Shown here: piece after piece, positions 43,801-54,676 of the stretch
Layout of the letters: the number at the start of each line of letters is the position of its first letter
Numbering within the stretch: the stretch's first letter is position 1
From: Bog-159 sp050008575
Lineage (GTDB): Bacteria; Acidobacteriota; Terriglobia; Bryobacterales; Bryobacteraceae
Length of the DNA stretch: 64,000 nucleotides
Assembly (NCBI GenBank): GCA_050008575.1
Contig: JBEKMJ010000036.1
Coordinates: 1 to 64,000, forward strand
Reading direction: 5' to 3'
The notes under the pieces: model-generated
Told to the model about the DNA's origin: nothing
Databases searched by the model: none
The model's input: only the letters and a program-made list of their open reading frames with translations
Translations under genes and position numbers: made by a program

Positions 43801-44156
43801 ATGAATTCGCGGGTTCCGGCGGCGACGCCATGCCGTGGTACTTCCGTCGCGCGAACGTGGGCAAGCTGATCGGCGAGCGCACCTGGGGCGGCCTGGTCGG
43901 GCTGAACGGATATCCCGAGTTGATGGACGGCGGCGTGGTCATGGCGCCCAGCGTGGCCATTTGGAATCCCAACGGAACGATGGATGTGGAGAACCACGGC
44001 ATCGCGCCGGACATCGAAGTGCCGCAGGATCCGGCGGCGGTGCGGCAGGGGCACGATCCGCAGTTGGAGAAGGCCATCGAGGTGGTGATGGAGGAACTGC
44101 GCAACAATCCACCTCCTGCGTTGAAGCGGCCGGTGTTTCCCGATTATCAGAAATAG
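40896..44156 (+). CDS. Tricorn-type protease (S41 family)
   Basis: The 1086-residue protein has a signal peptide (residues 1-18). Residues about 40-330 and 340-650 form the six- and seven-bladed propellers of tricorn (TTAPGVETDAVFSPDGSLIA, EREPVWSPDGQSIAYFSDE), with a lysine/aspartate-rich loop (KKKDDSKKEDAKKDDKDK). A PDZ-like domain (about 790-880) and the S41 core follow. The nucleophile is S974 in NEFAGSGGD, with D977 close by. The family His is probably in VGHMFLGGGDH. Tricorn degrades oligopeptides to di- and tripeptides. The signal peptide places it in the periplasm. Confidence 0.93.
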   Translation: MYRTLCALLLLTPIVGAQTGHLLLRKPALSRTQIVFTYAGDLWTVPRDGGEAKRLTTAPGVETDAVFSPDGSLIAFTGEYDGNVDVFVMSASGGVPRRLTYHPGQDAAVGWTPDGKRVLFVSSRAIPNDGARLYTMPAEGGGLPDELPLPIALEGSYSADGSHLAYVPLFQWQEAWKRYRGGQTRKIWIANLADSSIVKIPRDNSNDFNPMWVGDRIYFLSDREGPVTLFYYDTKTSKVTRAIANRGLDFKSAAAGPGAIVYEQFGELHLYDLKTGQAKAVAVTLAGDMPELRPHYVNVAKRLRNADVSPNGLRAVFEARGEILTVPADKGDARNLTNSTTVMEREPVWSPDGQSIAYFSDESGDYALHIRNQDGTGEAAKIPLGKAFYTTPRWSPDNKKIAYLDNHGRLFYLDLTAKKPVLVDTDYYPGNGLAAVWSPDSQWLAYAKSLKSHMAAIDLYSLAESKSTQVTDGMSDAENPVFDKNGKYLYFTASTNAGPAMEEDIQRVARQVTASVYLVVLAKSDASPLAPESDDEKKKDDSKKEDAKKDDKDKSAEKAAEKVDVKVDLEKIGQRILALPMPQVRYEALEAGKAGVVYAIERGPRIPDSPSLFTVHRFDLSKRKTDVVIGGVKYFQVSFTGEKMLYQQDDKWTIAEPPPMPDAADGPPPKPGNEKALKTQDLEVRADPPAEWKQMFHEVWRIEREFFYDPHYHGLDLQSAEERYGVYLDGLASRDDLNYLFTEMLGNLTVGHMFLGGGDHPEVKHVRTGLLGADYKIENGRYRFAHVYDGENWNPELKAPLTQPGVNVTAGEYLLAVNGREVRAADNVYGFFEAASGKTTLLKVGPDPSGANAREVKVVPVDNESGLRHLEWIEGNRRKVDQATGGRVAYVYMPDTGFGGYTSFTRYFFAQVGKDAAIIDERFNHGGALATDIIEYLQRKLMSVATARDGADFLQPQGAIFGPKVMIVNEFAGSGGDAMPWYFRRANVGKLIGERTWGGLVGLNGYPELMDGGVVMAPSVAIWNPNGTMDVENHGIAPDIEVPQDPAAVRQGHDPQLEKAIEVVMEELRNNPPPALKRPVFPDYQK

Positions 44157-44161
44157 GTGTA

Positions 44162-44318
44162 GTGGGGCGGCGCCATGCGCCGCATGGGCGAGCTTCGCTG
44201 GCCTGTGTCGGCAGAGTGCCGACACGGCACGCCGGGGGCGTGCGCCACGAGACCTACCCAACTGAAATGCCCAATCACCCGCGGCGAGCTACGCTCGCCG
44301 AAGAGCGGGCCTACGCCC
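44162..44318. repeat. Composite palindromic element after tricorn
   Basis: GTGGGGC start, GGCGGCGC/GCGCCGC-type hairpin, GGCGAGC/GCT, GTCGGCA/TGCCGAC and GGCGAGC/GCTCGCC modules. It ends at the stop of the frameshifted GloVer gene. Confidence 0.75.
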
Positions 44319-44809
44319 TTAAGGAGTTACCCGGAATATCGTGCCGCAAGTCCCGTCGGGACACGTGGAGTTGCGGACTCCGCCCATTTGAGTTGTGCCG
44401 AAGATCTCTCCGTTCGGTCCGCGAGACAACCCGCCATAGATTTCTCCGCTGCCGGCGCCGGCCGTGCCGCCGTAAGCCGTGGTGCCGTAAAGCACGCCGT
44501 TCGGGCCAGCGGCCACGCTGGCATATGCGGGGTCCGATCCGTCCGGCCCGCAGCATCCGAAGGAATGCAGAATCGCTTCCGTCCAGGCGCCGCCGTCCGC
44601 CGGCGCGGTGAGTTGGAATACCGTGCCGTTGGTGGTTCCGATCAACGTTCCGGGCGCGGGTTGGAGCACCAGGAGTTTGGAGTGGAACCATCGGAGCCCC
44701 CCAGAAAGCTATACAACGTCGTAAAGGTGGGCTGCGCCTGACTGGCGCCGGGCCTCAGTATTAGTGCTCCCAGCATAATGGCTAAGCCGATCGCGTTCCG
44801 TTTGGTCAT
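44319..44809 (-). pseudogene. Frameshifted GloVer-type tandem-repeat protein
   Basis: ATG 44809 (GGAGG upstream) opens a signal peptide (AIGLAIMLGALILRPGASQA) and PTFTTLYSFLGGSDGSTPNS, then reaches a stop. The natural continuation LLVLQPAPGTLIGTTNGTVF lies in another frame from about 44682 and continues through VLYGTTAYGGTAGAGSG and EIFGTTQMGG to GTIFRVTP and a stop at 44319. The repeat YGTTxxGG...GTVF is the choice-of-anchor/GloVer repeat (TIGR03803) common in Solibacter. Only about three units are present. Either a one-base deletion broke the gene, or there is a sequencing error. Confidence 0.75.
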
Positions 44810-44916
44810 CCTGCCTCCGGACGATCCAGGTATACTCCGCACGAAGGTAAGCGGTCAATACTTTCTTGCCTGGACCAGTACCAGTGTCCGAATTACCGCC
44901 AGCATTCGAGGAAGCG

Positions 44917-44922
44917 TAAAAT
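44917..44922 (+). promoter_or_regulatory. -10-like TAAAAT, six bases before ATG 44929
   Basis: TAAAAT, six bases, ATG. This spacing favours ATG 44929 over the adjacent GTG 44926. Confidence 0.4.
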
Positions 44923-44928
44923 GACGTG

Positions 44929-46035
44929 ATGGCCGTGCACACCGATCGCCTTTCCGGCACGTTCTGGCTCCTGTTCCTTTACGACGTGTGCGAGGAGATC
45001 CGGCTCGATGAACTGCGCTCGATTCTGGGCGCGCAGCCGGCGGGACGCGAGCCCAGCTTCCGGCGTCCAACGCCCGAATACGTGCGGTTTGAGAAGCCGC
45101 CGGTGATCGAATCCCTGGAACCGTTGCGGCTGGAAAGCGGCGAGCGGCTGCAGGCTCAGATGCACTACTACGAATACGGCGTGGTAAGCATCGAGCTGCA
45201 ATTGCCCTTCGCGTTCGATTGGCGGGAATTGATGCGCCTGTCGAGTCGATCGATCGCGGCGCCGGAGATCGAGAAGCAGGCGGCCGATAGCGTCCGCCGC
45301 AGCCTGGCGCGCGCCCACCCGGCCCTGGTGAAACCGTACGCCGACTGGTTGACGGAAGATTATTACATTATCCAGATCCACCCCATGATGAAGGGCGATG
45401 GCGGCTCCGTCACAGCCCAGGAATTGATTGCGGAGCGCGGAGAGGAGATCGCGCAGGTGGTGCGCGGAGAAGAAATTCGCCTGGCTGACGACGAACGCAC
45501 CGAAATCCTGCAATCGCGCCTTTCCTACTATCCCGACGATCTGGTGGTAGTCGGCTGGACCGCCGCGCTGGTCTACGACACGCCGGAAGACGCGCTGCCG
45601 GTGATGCAACTGCTGGAATACGCCAATTCGCAGTTGATCGAATTCCGTTATTACGACGAGACGCTGACCCGGCTGCTCGCCGACGTATACCGGTCGCTCG
45701 ACAAAGGCACGGGCGTGCTGGCGCGCTGGCGGTTGGCGCGAGAGGCCGGGCGCCTGAATACCATCCGGTTGGATGTGCGCGAACTGACCGAACGGATGGA
45801 TAATTCAATCAAGTTCCTCAGCGATATGTACTCCGCACGCGTCTACCGCCTGGCCGCGGGCAAAGTGGGCGTGACGGATTACCGCCGGCTGGTCGACGAA
45901 AAGCTGCACACGGCCGGCGATCTGTATCAGTTCATGGTGGACCAGTTCCAGCAGGGTCGCGCGTTTGTATTGGAGCTGATGGTGGTGGTCATTCTGGTGA
46001 TTGAACTGGTGTTCTTGTTCGAGGGCAAGATGTGA
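44929..46035 (+). CDS. RMD1/YagE-type DUF155 protein
   Basis: The 368-residue protein matches the DUF155 family that includes yeast RMD1/RMD8 and E. coli YagE. It has the conserved YYEYGVVSIEL near residue 75, LVVVGWTAALVYD, QLLEYANSQLIEFRYYD in the C-terminal part, and the terminal helix pair with one membrane segment (VLELMVVVILVIELVFLFE). In eukaryotes the family organises mitochondrial translation complexes or microtubules. The bacterial role is unknown. The C-terminal helix anchors it in the inner membrane with the bulk in the cytosol (inference). No conserved neighbour is evident. Confidence 0.9.
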   Translation: MAVHTDRLSGTFWLLFLYDVCEEIRLDELRSILGAQPAGREPSFRRPTPEYVRFEKPPVIESLEPLRLESGERLQAQMHYYEYGVVSIELQLPFAFDWRELMRLSSRSIAAPEIEKQAADSVRRSLARAHPALVKPYADWLTEDYYIIQIHPMMKGDGGSVTAQELIAERGEEIAQVVRGEEIRLADDERTEILQSRLSYYPDDLVVVGWTAALVYDTPEDALPVMQLLEYANSQLIEFRYYDETLTRLLADVYRSLDKGTGVLARWRLAREAGRLNTIRLDVRELTERMDNSIKFLSDMYSARVYRLAAGKVGVTDYRRLVDEKLHTAGDLYQFMVDQFQQGRAFVLELMVVVILVIELVFLFEGKM

Positions 46036-46064
46036 TGAAGAATACGTTTTGACCGTGTAGTTCT

Positions 46065-46092
46065 TTGACAAGAAAAGCGCCGTCTATATAAT
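46065..46092 (+). promoter_or_regulatory. Strong sigma-70 promoter TTGACA-N16-TATAAT
   Basis: Perfect consensus hexamers at 46065-46070 and 46087-46092, spacing 16. A leader of about 43 bases and an AAGGAAGG Shine-Dalgarno sequence precede ATG 46142. It is the best consensus promoter in the window. Confidence 0.85.
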
Positions 46093-46141
46093 AATTCTAT
46101 CTGCAATTAACTTGCATTCTCCACCCAAAAAGGAAGGTCAT

Positions 46142-47692
46142 ATGCGGAAACGGTGCGTGTTTCCTGTGTTTGTCGTGTGCTTGCTGTGTTCGGTTCTTCT
46201 GAACGGCTGCCATACAGGATCGAAAACCGAGTCGGAACAGCCCAAGGTAGGCGCTCTGCCGCCTAGCTCCGCTCTGCCCCCCAACTCGTGGATCGTGCCG
46301 GCGGATGTATCGCCCACGCAAAATCCTCCGCAGTCAAGCTGGACTGCCTTGGCCTGGCAAACGTTCGTGGCGCTGAACTGGCCCTCGGCCGTGCCGTCCA
46401 ACTCCTCCGGCATCTCGGGCCTGCCCAATCCGCAGCTATCCATCGGGGCGAGCAGTTCGAACCAAGCCATGATTCCAACCGTCTGGCTGACCTATCGCAG
46501 CGTGGCCAACACCATGCTGCCGGGCGCGCAGGATCCGGGCGTTTGGCAGAGCAATCCGGTGGCGCTTCCGTCCGCGTGCGCGACGATCGGGTCTTTGCCG
46601 GTTTCGCCCGGATTCCAGCCCATGGTTCTCGATCTCGTCTCAAAATTCAGTAGCCCCGTCGTCGGCAGCAATGTCAATGAAGCCAGCGGCCCTCCGTTGA
46701 TTGAGCAGTCCGGCTGGTTTGTCACTTACGATATTCGCATCGATCAGTCTGAATATGCGTATATCCAGCAGAACGGATACTACAACGCTGCGACGCAGAT
46801 CGCCGCCGAGGCCGCCAACAAACAATTGCAGCCGATTCCCCAAACCGGCGCGGGCATGCCGTCGCTGGCGAACTTCGGCGCACTCGAAGTGAAGGCGGCT
46901 TGGCGCATCCTGGACCCCAAGAACGACCAAGCGATTATCCCGCGCTATTACACCCAGGTTGGATATTTCCTGCAGCAGGACGGCAAGACATGCCAGGGGC
47001 CGGCCTTGTTCGGACTCATCGGCCTGCATATTCTGCGATTGACACCGACGACCCCATCCACGTGGTTTTGGTCCACTTTCGAGCAAGTGGATAATGTGGC
47101 GCCCCCTCCCCAGGGCGGATCGGCGACTCTGGCGAGCGCCAATACTCCGAACGGGAACTGCAGTTCGGGGACCTACAATGTGGCGCCGACGAATTATCCG
47201 GCCAACCAGAACATCCCCTGGACTGGCACGGCCACGCCAGTGGTGAGCGTCTGTCAGGCGACCAACATCGATCCGGCTGTGGCCGCCATCAACAAGACCT
47301 GGCAGACTAACCTGCAGGGTACGGTTTGGGCCAACTATCAATTGATCGATACCATCAATCCGTCCGTTCAAGGGGGGCCTTCATATACGTTCGCCATCTC
47401 GACCGCCACCATAAACACGAACATCATGGCGAACACGACCATGGAGACCTACCTCCAGGGGGACGGTGCGGGAAAAGGCCAGAGCTGCATGGATTGTCAC
47501 GCTTGCGCCACGCCGCAAGGCGCCGCGGGCAGCGCCACTTGCACGGGCACATCTTCGAACCAGATCTTCTCGTTCGTGTTGTCGAACGCGGGCCTGCCGG
47601 TGAGTGCCACGGCCGCGGCAAAGAAACGGCAGCAGCCGCGCCTGCCGAAGAAGGTGCTCGACATTCTAAGCGGCATGGGCAAGCACCGTTGA
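46142..47692 (+). CDS. Lipoprotein with a single c-type heme motif
   Basis: The 516-residue protein begins with a lipoprotein signal (VVCLLCSVLLNGC), so Cys at about residue 23 should be lipidated. A proline-rich linker (GALPPSSALPPNSW) follows. The body has conserved tryptophan stretches such as WTALAWQTFVALNWPSAVPS and SWFVTYDIRIDQSEYAYI. Near the C-terminus, C449-M-D-C-H453 is a covalent heme-c motif. The heme segment is short and close to the end, so it is a mono-heme protein with a large unassigned N-terminal domain. I do not recognise a named family. A role in periplasmic electron transfer or oxidation is inferred. Strong promoter and Shine-Dalgarno sequence suggest high expression. Confidence 0.8.
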   Translation: MRKRCVFPVFVVCLLCSVLLNGCHTGSKTESEQPKVGALPPSSALPPNSWIVPADVSPTQNPPQSSWTALAWQTFVALNWPSAVPSNSSGISGLPNPQLSIGASSSNQAMIPTVWLTYRSVANTMLPGAQDPGVWQSNPVALPSACATIGSLPVSPGFQPMVLDLVSKFSSPVVGSNVNEASGPPLIEQSGWFVTYDIRIDQSEYAYIQQNGYYNAATQIAAEAANKQLQPIPQTGAGMPSLANFGALEVKAAWRILDPKNDQAIIPRYYTQVGYFLQQDGKTCQGPALFGLIGLHILRLTPTTPSTWFWSTFEQVDNVAPPPQGGSATLASANTPNGNCSSGTYNVAPTNYPANQNIPWTGTATPVVSVCQATNIDPAVAAINKTWQTNLQGTVWANYQLIDTINPSVQGGPSYTFAISTATINTNIMANTTMETYLQGDGAGKGQSCMDCHACATPQGAAGSATCTGTSSNQIFSFVLSNAGLPVSATAAAKKRQQPRLPKKVLDILSGMGKHR

Positions 47693-47720
47693 CACCGCGA
47701 ATCTGAATCGAAGAATGCGC

Positions 47721-47760
47721 TTGACATCCCCTATGCGTCTAGAGTATACATACACTAGAC
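47721..47760 (+). promoter_or_regulatory. Promoter overlapped by a 24-bp palindromic operator
   Basis: TTGACA at 47721-47726 and TATACA at 47745-47750 (18 bases apart). The palindrome GTCTAGAGTATA / CATACACTAGAC spans 47737-47760 and covers the -10. YtrA-type GntR repressors bind such sites, so autorepression is likely. Confidence 0.75.
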
Positions 47761-47761
47761 A

Positions 47762-48145
47762 GTGCTTCTAACGATCGATCTGCAGGACCGGCGTCCGATT
47801 TACCGGCAAATCGCCGACGGCATCCGGACGCTGATTGCCGGCGGCCAGCTTGGCGAAGGGCAGCCGCTGCCGCCGGTTCGGCAACTGGCGGCCGACCTCG
47901 GAGTGAACCTCAACACCATTGCCGCTGCATACCGCGAGCTGCGGAGCGACGGGCTGATCGTCGTCAAGCACGGTTCCGGCGCCACCGTGGCCGCGCGCGC
48001 CGCCGCGAAACACAGCCACGATGAACTCCGCCAGCCGCTGCGCAACGCGCTCACCCACATGGTCCTGGCCGGGTTGCGGAGAGGGCAGATTCTGAGCATG
48101 GTCGACGATGAATTGCGTGGCATGCTCAAAGGGGCTAAGCCGTGA
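47762..48145 (+). CDS. GntR-family regulator, YtrA type
   Basis: The 127-residue protein has the GntR winged helix (RRPIYRQIADGIRTLIAGGQ, then LPPVRQLAADLGVNLNTIAA, AYRELRSDGLIVVKHGSG) and only a short helical tail, as in YtrA regulators. GTG start, about twelve bases after the -10, so the message is almost leaderless. It should repress its own operon through the 24-bp palindrome immediately upstream. It overlaps the following membrane gene by four bases (GTGA). YtrA regulators usually control ABC transporter operons; here the partner is an unusual membrane protein instead. Confidence 0.92.
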   Translation: MLLTIDLQDRRPIYRQIADGIRTLIAGGQLGEGQPLPPVRQLAADLGVNLNTIAAAYRELRSDGLIVVKHGSGATVAARAAAKHSHDELRQPLRNALTHMVLAGLRRGQILSMVDDELRGMLKGAKP

Positions 48146-49191
48146 CCGAAAACCAGATCGTCGTATGGCTTTGCATCTTCGTCTTCGCCACCCGGATTCC
48201 ACGGATCGTGGAGCGTTGGAAAGCTCCTCTGTTGCGCGGTCCGGGGTGGTTCTTCAGCGTGGAGGTGGCGCCCGATTTCCGGGAAGGCGCCGGAGCCGCG
48301 ATTCTGCGCCGGTACCGGACGCGCCTGTTTCTGCCGTGGGCGATCGAGGTCCCAATCTTCATAGCCCTGCTCCTCGCCGGCCGCAATCTTTACATCATGG
48401 GCCTGATCGCCGTCGTCACCCCCCTGACCCGTCTCAATTATTATGCGGCGCAAAGGGCGGCGGAGAACCAGGCGCGGCGATCCGAGTTGCCGGGTACGAG
48501 GCATCCCGTCTCCGCGGTGGCGCTTTCCCTGCACCCCAGGACGCTGCGCGACTACACGAACCCCTGGATTGAAGCCGTGATCGCGCTCGCCCTGGGGGGA
48601 TCTCTCGCCTGGCTGGGCTATCGTTACGCGACATTGCAGGACTGGCAACCGGTGCGCCTGCCGTTCGCCATGACCGTCATCTATATCTATCTGCAAGGAG
48701 GTGTGCTGCTGATCAAGCGCGCGATCGTGCGCGCCCGGTGCGTGGCGCCCGCGGATAACGCCTCCCAGTATCTGGCCTGGCGCGATAGCCTGCGCCGGCT
48801 CGCGACGGCCATCTGCGACTATGTGCGGCTGATGCTCGCGTTCGGCCCGCTGGCGTTCGACCTGCAGTGGGTCACCAAGCCGTGGGCCGGCAGCGCTGCG
48901 CAGCGAACGCTGCTGCTCGCCGCGTTCCTGGGGGGTGCGCTGGCCACATTGTTCGAGTGGCGGCGCAGACTGCAATACCTGGAGGTGGCGCGCCGGACCA
49001 AGCCCGCCAATTACCTGGTGCTGCCCGATGTTCAGGATACGGGATCGCCGGTCTGCTTCAGGCCTGCGTTGCCCGTGCTGTTGCTGAACGGCCCCAATGG
49101 ATACGCGCTGAATCTGGCCAGCGCTCCGGTGAAGGCGGCGGGCCTGTACCTTGCCGGATTTGCCACGCTGTGGGTCTGTCTGACGCGGTAA
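48142..49191 (+). CDS. Multi-spanning membrane protein of the GntR operon, unrecognised family
   Basis: I do not recognise a family for this 349-residue protein. It has about seven hydrophobic segments (QIVVWLCIFVFATRIP, FLPWAIEVPIFIALLLAG, WIEAVIALALGGSLAWLGY, FAMTVIYIYLQGGVLLIK, TLLLAAFLGGALATLF, and others), separated by basic loops. No transporter or enzyme motif is visible. Translational coupling to the GntR regulator and to the secreted peptidase 12 bases downstream makes it part of a three-gene unit. A role in sensing or exporting a ligand of that unit is inference. Confidence 0.65.
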   Translation: MTENQIVVWLCIFVFATRIPRIVERWKAPLLRGPGWFFSVEVAPDFREGAGAAILRRYRTRLFLPWAIEVPIFIALLLAGRNLYIMGLIAVVTPLTRLNYYAAQRAAENQARRSELPGTRHPVSAVALSLHPRTLRDYTNPWIEAVIALALGGSLAWLGYRYATLQDWQPVRLPFAMTVIYIYLQGGVLLIKRAIVRARCVAPADNASQYLAWRDSLRRLATAICDYVRLMLAFGPLAFDLQWVTKPWAGSAAQRTLLLAAFLGGALATLFEWRRRLQYLEVARRTKPANYLVLPDVQDTGSPVCFRPALPVLLLNGPNGYALNLASAPVKAAGLYLAGFATLWVCLTR

Positions 49192-49203
49192 AGGAGACAT
49201 GGA

Positions 49204-51021
49204 ATGCCGATCGAATGGTGGAAGTGTGCCCTCGCGTTGTGCGCGTATGGGCCGGCGATGTGGGCGCAAGCGGCGCCGCCGCAGGCCGGTATCGCCGGAG
49301 AATGGGATGGCGTCATCGCGGGAAAGCTGCACGTCGTGGTCCGGATCGAGAAGGCCGCCGACCAATCTCTGCACGGCGAGTTTGAAAGCGTGGATCAGGG
49401 CGGCGCGAAACTCGCGATTGACGAGGTTTCATTCGATGGTAAGCAGGCCGTCCGTTTCGAGTTGAAAACCATCGGCGCCACGTATGAGGGCGAGTTGAGC
49501 GGCGACGGCTCTGCGATCGCCGGCGACTGGCGGCAGGGTTCGGCCCGATTGCCGCTCACGCTGAGACGGCCCGGCGCCGCTCCTTCAGCCGCGGCCGTGG
49601 CGACGCTCAAGCCGGTCACTCGCGGCCGTGTGCCGCTGCAGCCGTGCCTGGCGCCCGACGGCGCCACACAGGCCCTGTGTGGAACCTACGAAGTGTATGA
49701 GAACCGCGCATCCGGCGCAGGGCGGAAAATCGCACTGAACCTGATGATCCTCCCGGCGCTGGCGGAGAAGCCGGCCGCGGATCCGGTATTCGCATTTGCG
49801 GGCGGCCCCGGCGGAAGTGCTGTAGCTACGTATTCGATGGCTTCATTCGTGAAGGACTTGCAGCAACAGCGCGACATCGTGCTGATCGACCAACGCGGCA
49901 CGGGCAAATCCAATCCGCTGCCCTGTCCGCTCGATCGCAGCGAGGCGCAACTTCTGATCAACGGCCCGCTGTCGGTAGAGAGCTTTCCCGGATGCCGCGC
50001 GGAGCTGGAAAAGCACGCCGATCTCACGCAGTACACCACGTCCGATGCGGCCGACGACGCGGATGACGTGCGCCAGGCGCTAGGCTACGAGCAAGTCGAC
50101 GCGCTGGGCGGGTCCTATGGGTCGCTGGCCGCGCTTGTATATCTCCGCAGGCACGGTGCCCATGTGCGCGCCGTGGCGATCGAAGGCGTGGCGCCTCCCG
50201 ATTACCGAATGCCCCTGCAATTTGCGAAAACCATTCAGTCGGCGCTCGATCGCCTCTTCGCGAACTGCGACGCCGATGCCGGCTGCCACAAGGATTTTCC
50301 CGGCCTGAAAGCGGAGTTCGAGGCCCTTGTCCAGCGGCTGGACCGCGAGCCCGCGAAGTTCGACTTCCGGAGTGCTCCATCCGGCAAGCCGCAGGCGATT
50401 ACCCTGTCGCGCGGGGCGTTTGTGTCGGACCTCCGGGTGCTGCTCTATGAGCCTTCGATCGTGAGCCAGTTGCCTTATATTCTGCACCGCGCCTACCAGG
50501 GCGACTTTAGCGGCTTCGCGGCCGTCGCGGTGGCGATGCGCAGCGCGGTGGATGGCGCTGTCGCCCGCGGACTGGCGTTTTCGGTGAACTGTTCGGAGGC
50601 GCTGCCGTTCATCGGCGAAGCGGATATCCGGCGCGAAACCGGGGGAACGTATCTCGGCGATTTCGACGTGCGGGTCCAGCAAAAGAACTGCGGTGCATGG
50701 GCGCACGCGACCGTGGCAAGAGACTTTCTGGCGCCCGTGCGTTCCGATGTTCCGGTCCTGCTGATCTCTGGCGAGGAGGATCCGGCCACGCCCCCATCCC
50801 TGGCTGCGCACGCCGCCGAAGGACTGTCGCACAGCCGCGTCGTGGCCATCCCGCACGGCACGCATCTGACGGGCGCGGCGTGCATCGACAATATGATCGT
50901 GCAATTCATCAAGGCAGCCTCGGCGGGCGGCATCGATGTGAGTTGTGTCGACCGGATCCACAATCCCCCGTTCGCGACGCTGGACCAGGCGGAGAAGGTG
51001 CGCGCACAGGCCGGGCGGTAA
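49204..51021 (+). CDS. Secreted TAP-like alpha/beta-hydrolase peptidase
   Basis: The 605-residue protein has a signal peptide (residues 1-22) and an N-terminal domain of about 110 residues with beta-rich, DUF3471-like features (GEWDGVIAGKLHVVVRIEK). An alpha/beta-hydrolase core follows: oxyanion FAGGPGGSAVATYS, IDQRGTGKSNPL, nucleophile S304 in ALGGSYGSLAAL, acid D526 in SGEEDPATPP and base H554 in PHGTHLTG. It belongs with proline iminopeptidases and tripeptidyl aminopeptidases, removing short peptides or proline from N-termini outside the cytoplasm. The start ATG has AAGGAG about eight bases upstream. It is the third gene of the GntR unit. Confidence 0.9.
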   Translation: MPIEWWKCALALCAYGPAMWAQAAPPQAGIAGEWDGVIAGKLHVVVRIEKAADQSLHGEFESVDQGGAKLAIDEVSFDGKQAVRFELKTIGATYEGELSGDGSAIAGDWRQGSARLPLTLRRPGAAPSAAAVATLKPVTRGRVPLQPCLAPDGATQALCGTYEVYENRASGAGRKIALNLMILPALAEKPAADPVFAFAGGPGGSAVATYSMASFVKDLQQQRDIVLIDQRGTGKSNPLPCPLDRSEAQLLINGPLSVESFPGCRAELEKHADLTQYTTSDAADDADDVRQALGYEQVDALGGSYGSLAALVYLRRHGAHVRAVAIEGVAPPDYRMPLQFAKTIQSALDRLFANCDADAGCHKDFPGLKAEFEALVQRLDREPAKFDFRSAPSGKPQAITLSRGAFVSDLRVLLYEPSIVSQLPYILHRAYQGDFSGFAAVAVAMRSAVDGAVARGLAFSVNCSEALPFIGEADIRRETGGTYLGDFDVRVQQKNCGAWAHATVARDFLAPVRSDVPVLLISGEEDPATPPSLAAHAAEGLSHSRVVAIPHGTHLTGAACIDNMIVQFIKAASAGGIDVSCVDRIHNPPFATLDQAEKVRAQAGR

Positions 51022-51026
51022 GTTGT

Positions 51027-51032
51027 TATACT
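51027..51032 (+). promoter_or_regulatory. -10-like TATACT, six bases before GTG 51039
   Basis: TATACT, six bases, GTG. It lies just after the peptidase stop, so the propeller gene may have its own promoter. Confidence 0.4.
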
Positions 51033-51038
51033 GCTCGC

Positions 51039-54326
<3,288 letters not shown>

Positions 54327-54370
54327 TTGTGAGATGCGGTTTATGGTGCTACGTTTAACGGCCGCCGTGG

Positions 54371-54376
54371 TATACT
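54371..54376 (+). promoter_or_regulatory. -10-like TATACT, six bases before TTG 54383
   Basis: TATACT, six bases, TTG. Leaderless layout for the toxin gene of the HigBA pair. Confidence 0.4.
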
Positions 54377-54382
54377 ACCCAT

Positions 54383-54661
54383 TTGATACGATCCTTCCGG
54401 TGCAGGGAAACCGAGAAGCTTTTGTGCCGCCAGCACAGCCGCAAATTCGGCAACGTCGAAACGGTGGCGCGTCGAAAGCTGCGCATGCTGGAGGATGCCG
54501 AGATGCTTGCGGACATGGCGGCGGTTCCAGGAAACCGGCTCGAAGCGTTGAGCGGCGGCCGGGAGGGTCAGCACAGCATCCGGATCAACGACCAATGGCG
54601 AATATGCTTCGTTTGGCGCGATGGCGCCGCGGAGAGGGTCGAAATCGTCGACTATCAGTAG
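54383..54661 (+). CDS. higB: HigB-type toxin (RelE superfamily)
   Basis: The 92-residue protein matches the HigB/plasmid maintenance killer family: MIRSFRCRETEKLL at the N-terminus, LRMLEDAEMLADM in the helix, PGNRLEALSGGREGQHSIRI and NDQWRICFVWRDGAAERVEI in the catalytic sheet. HigB is a ribosome-dependent mRNA endonuclease. The TTG start is the only one that keeps the conserved MIRSF opening. The toxin gene comes first, as is normal for higBA. The antitoxin follows after 15 bases. Confidence 0.92.
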   Translation: MIRSFRCRETEKLLCRQHSRKFGNVETVARRKLRMLEDAEMLADMAAVPGNRLEALSGGREGQHSIRINDQWRICFVWRDGAAERVEIVDYQ

Positions 54662-54676
54662 CGAGGTGAAACGAGA

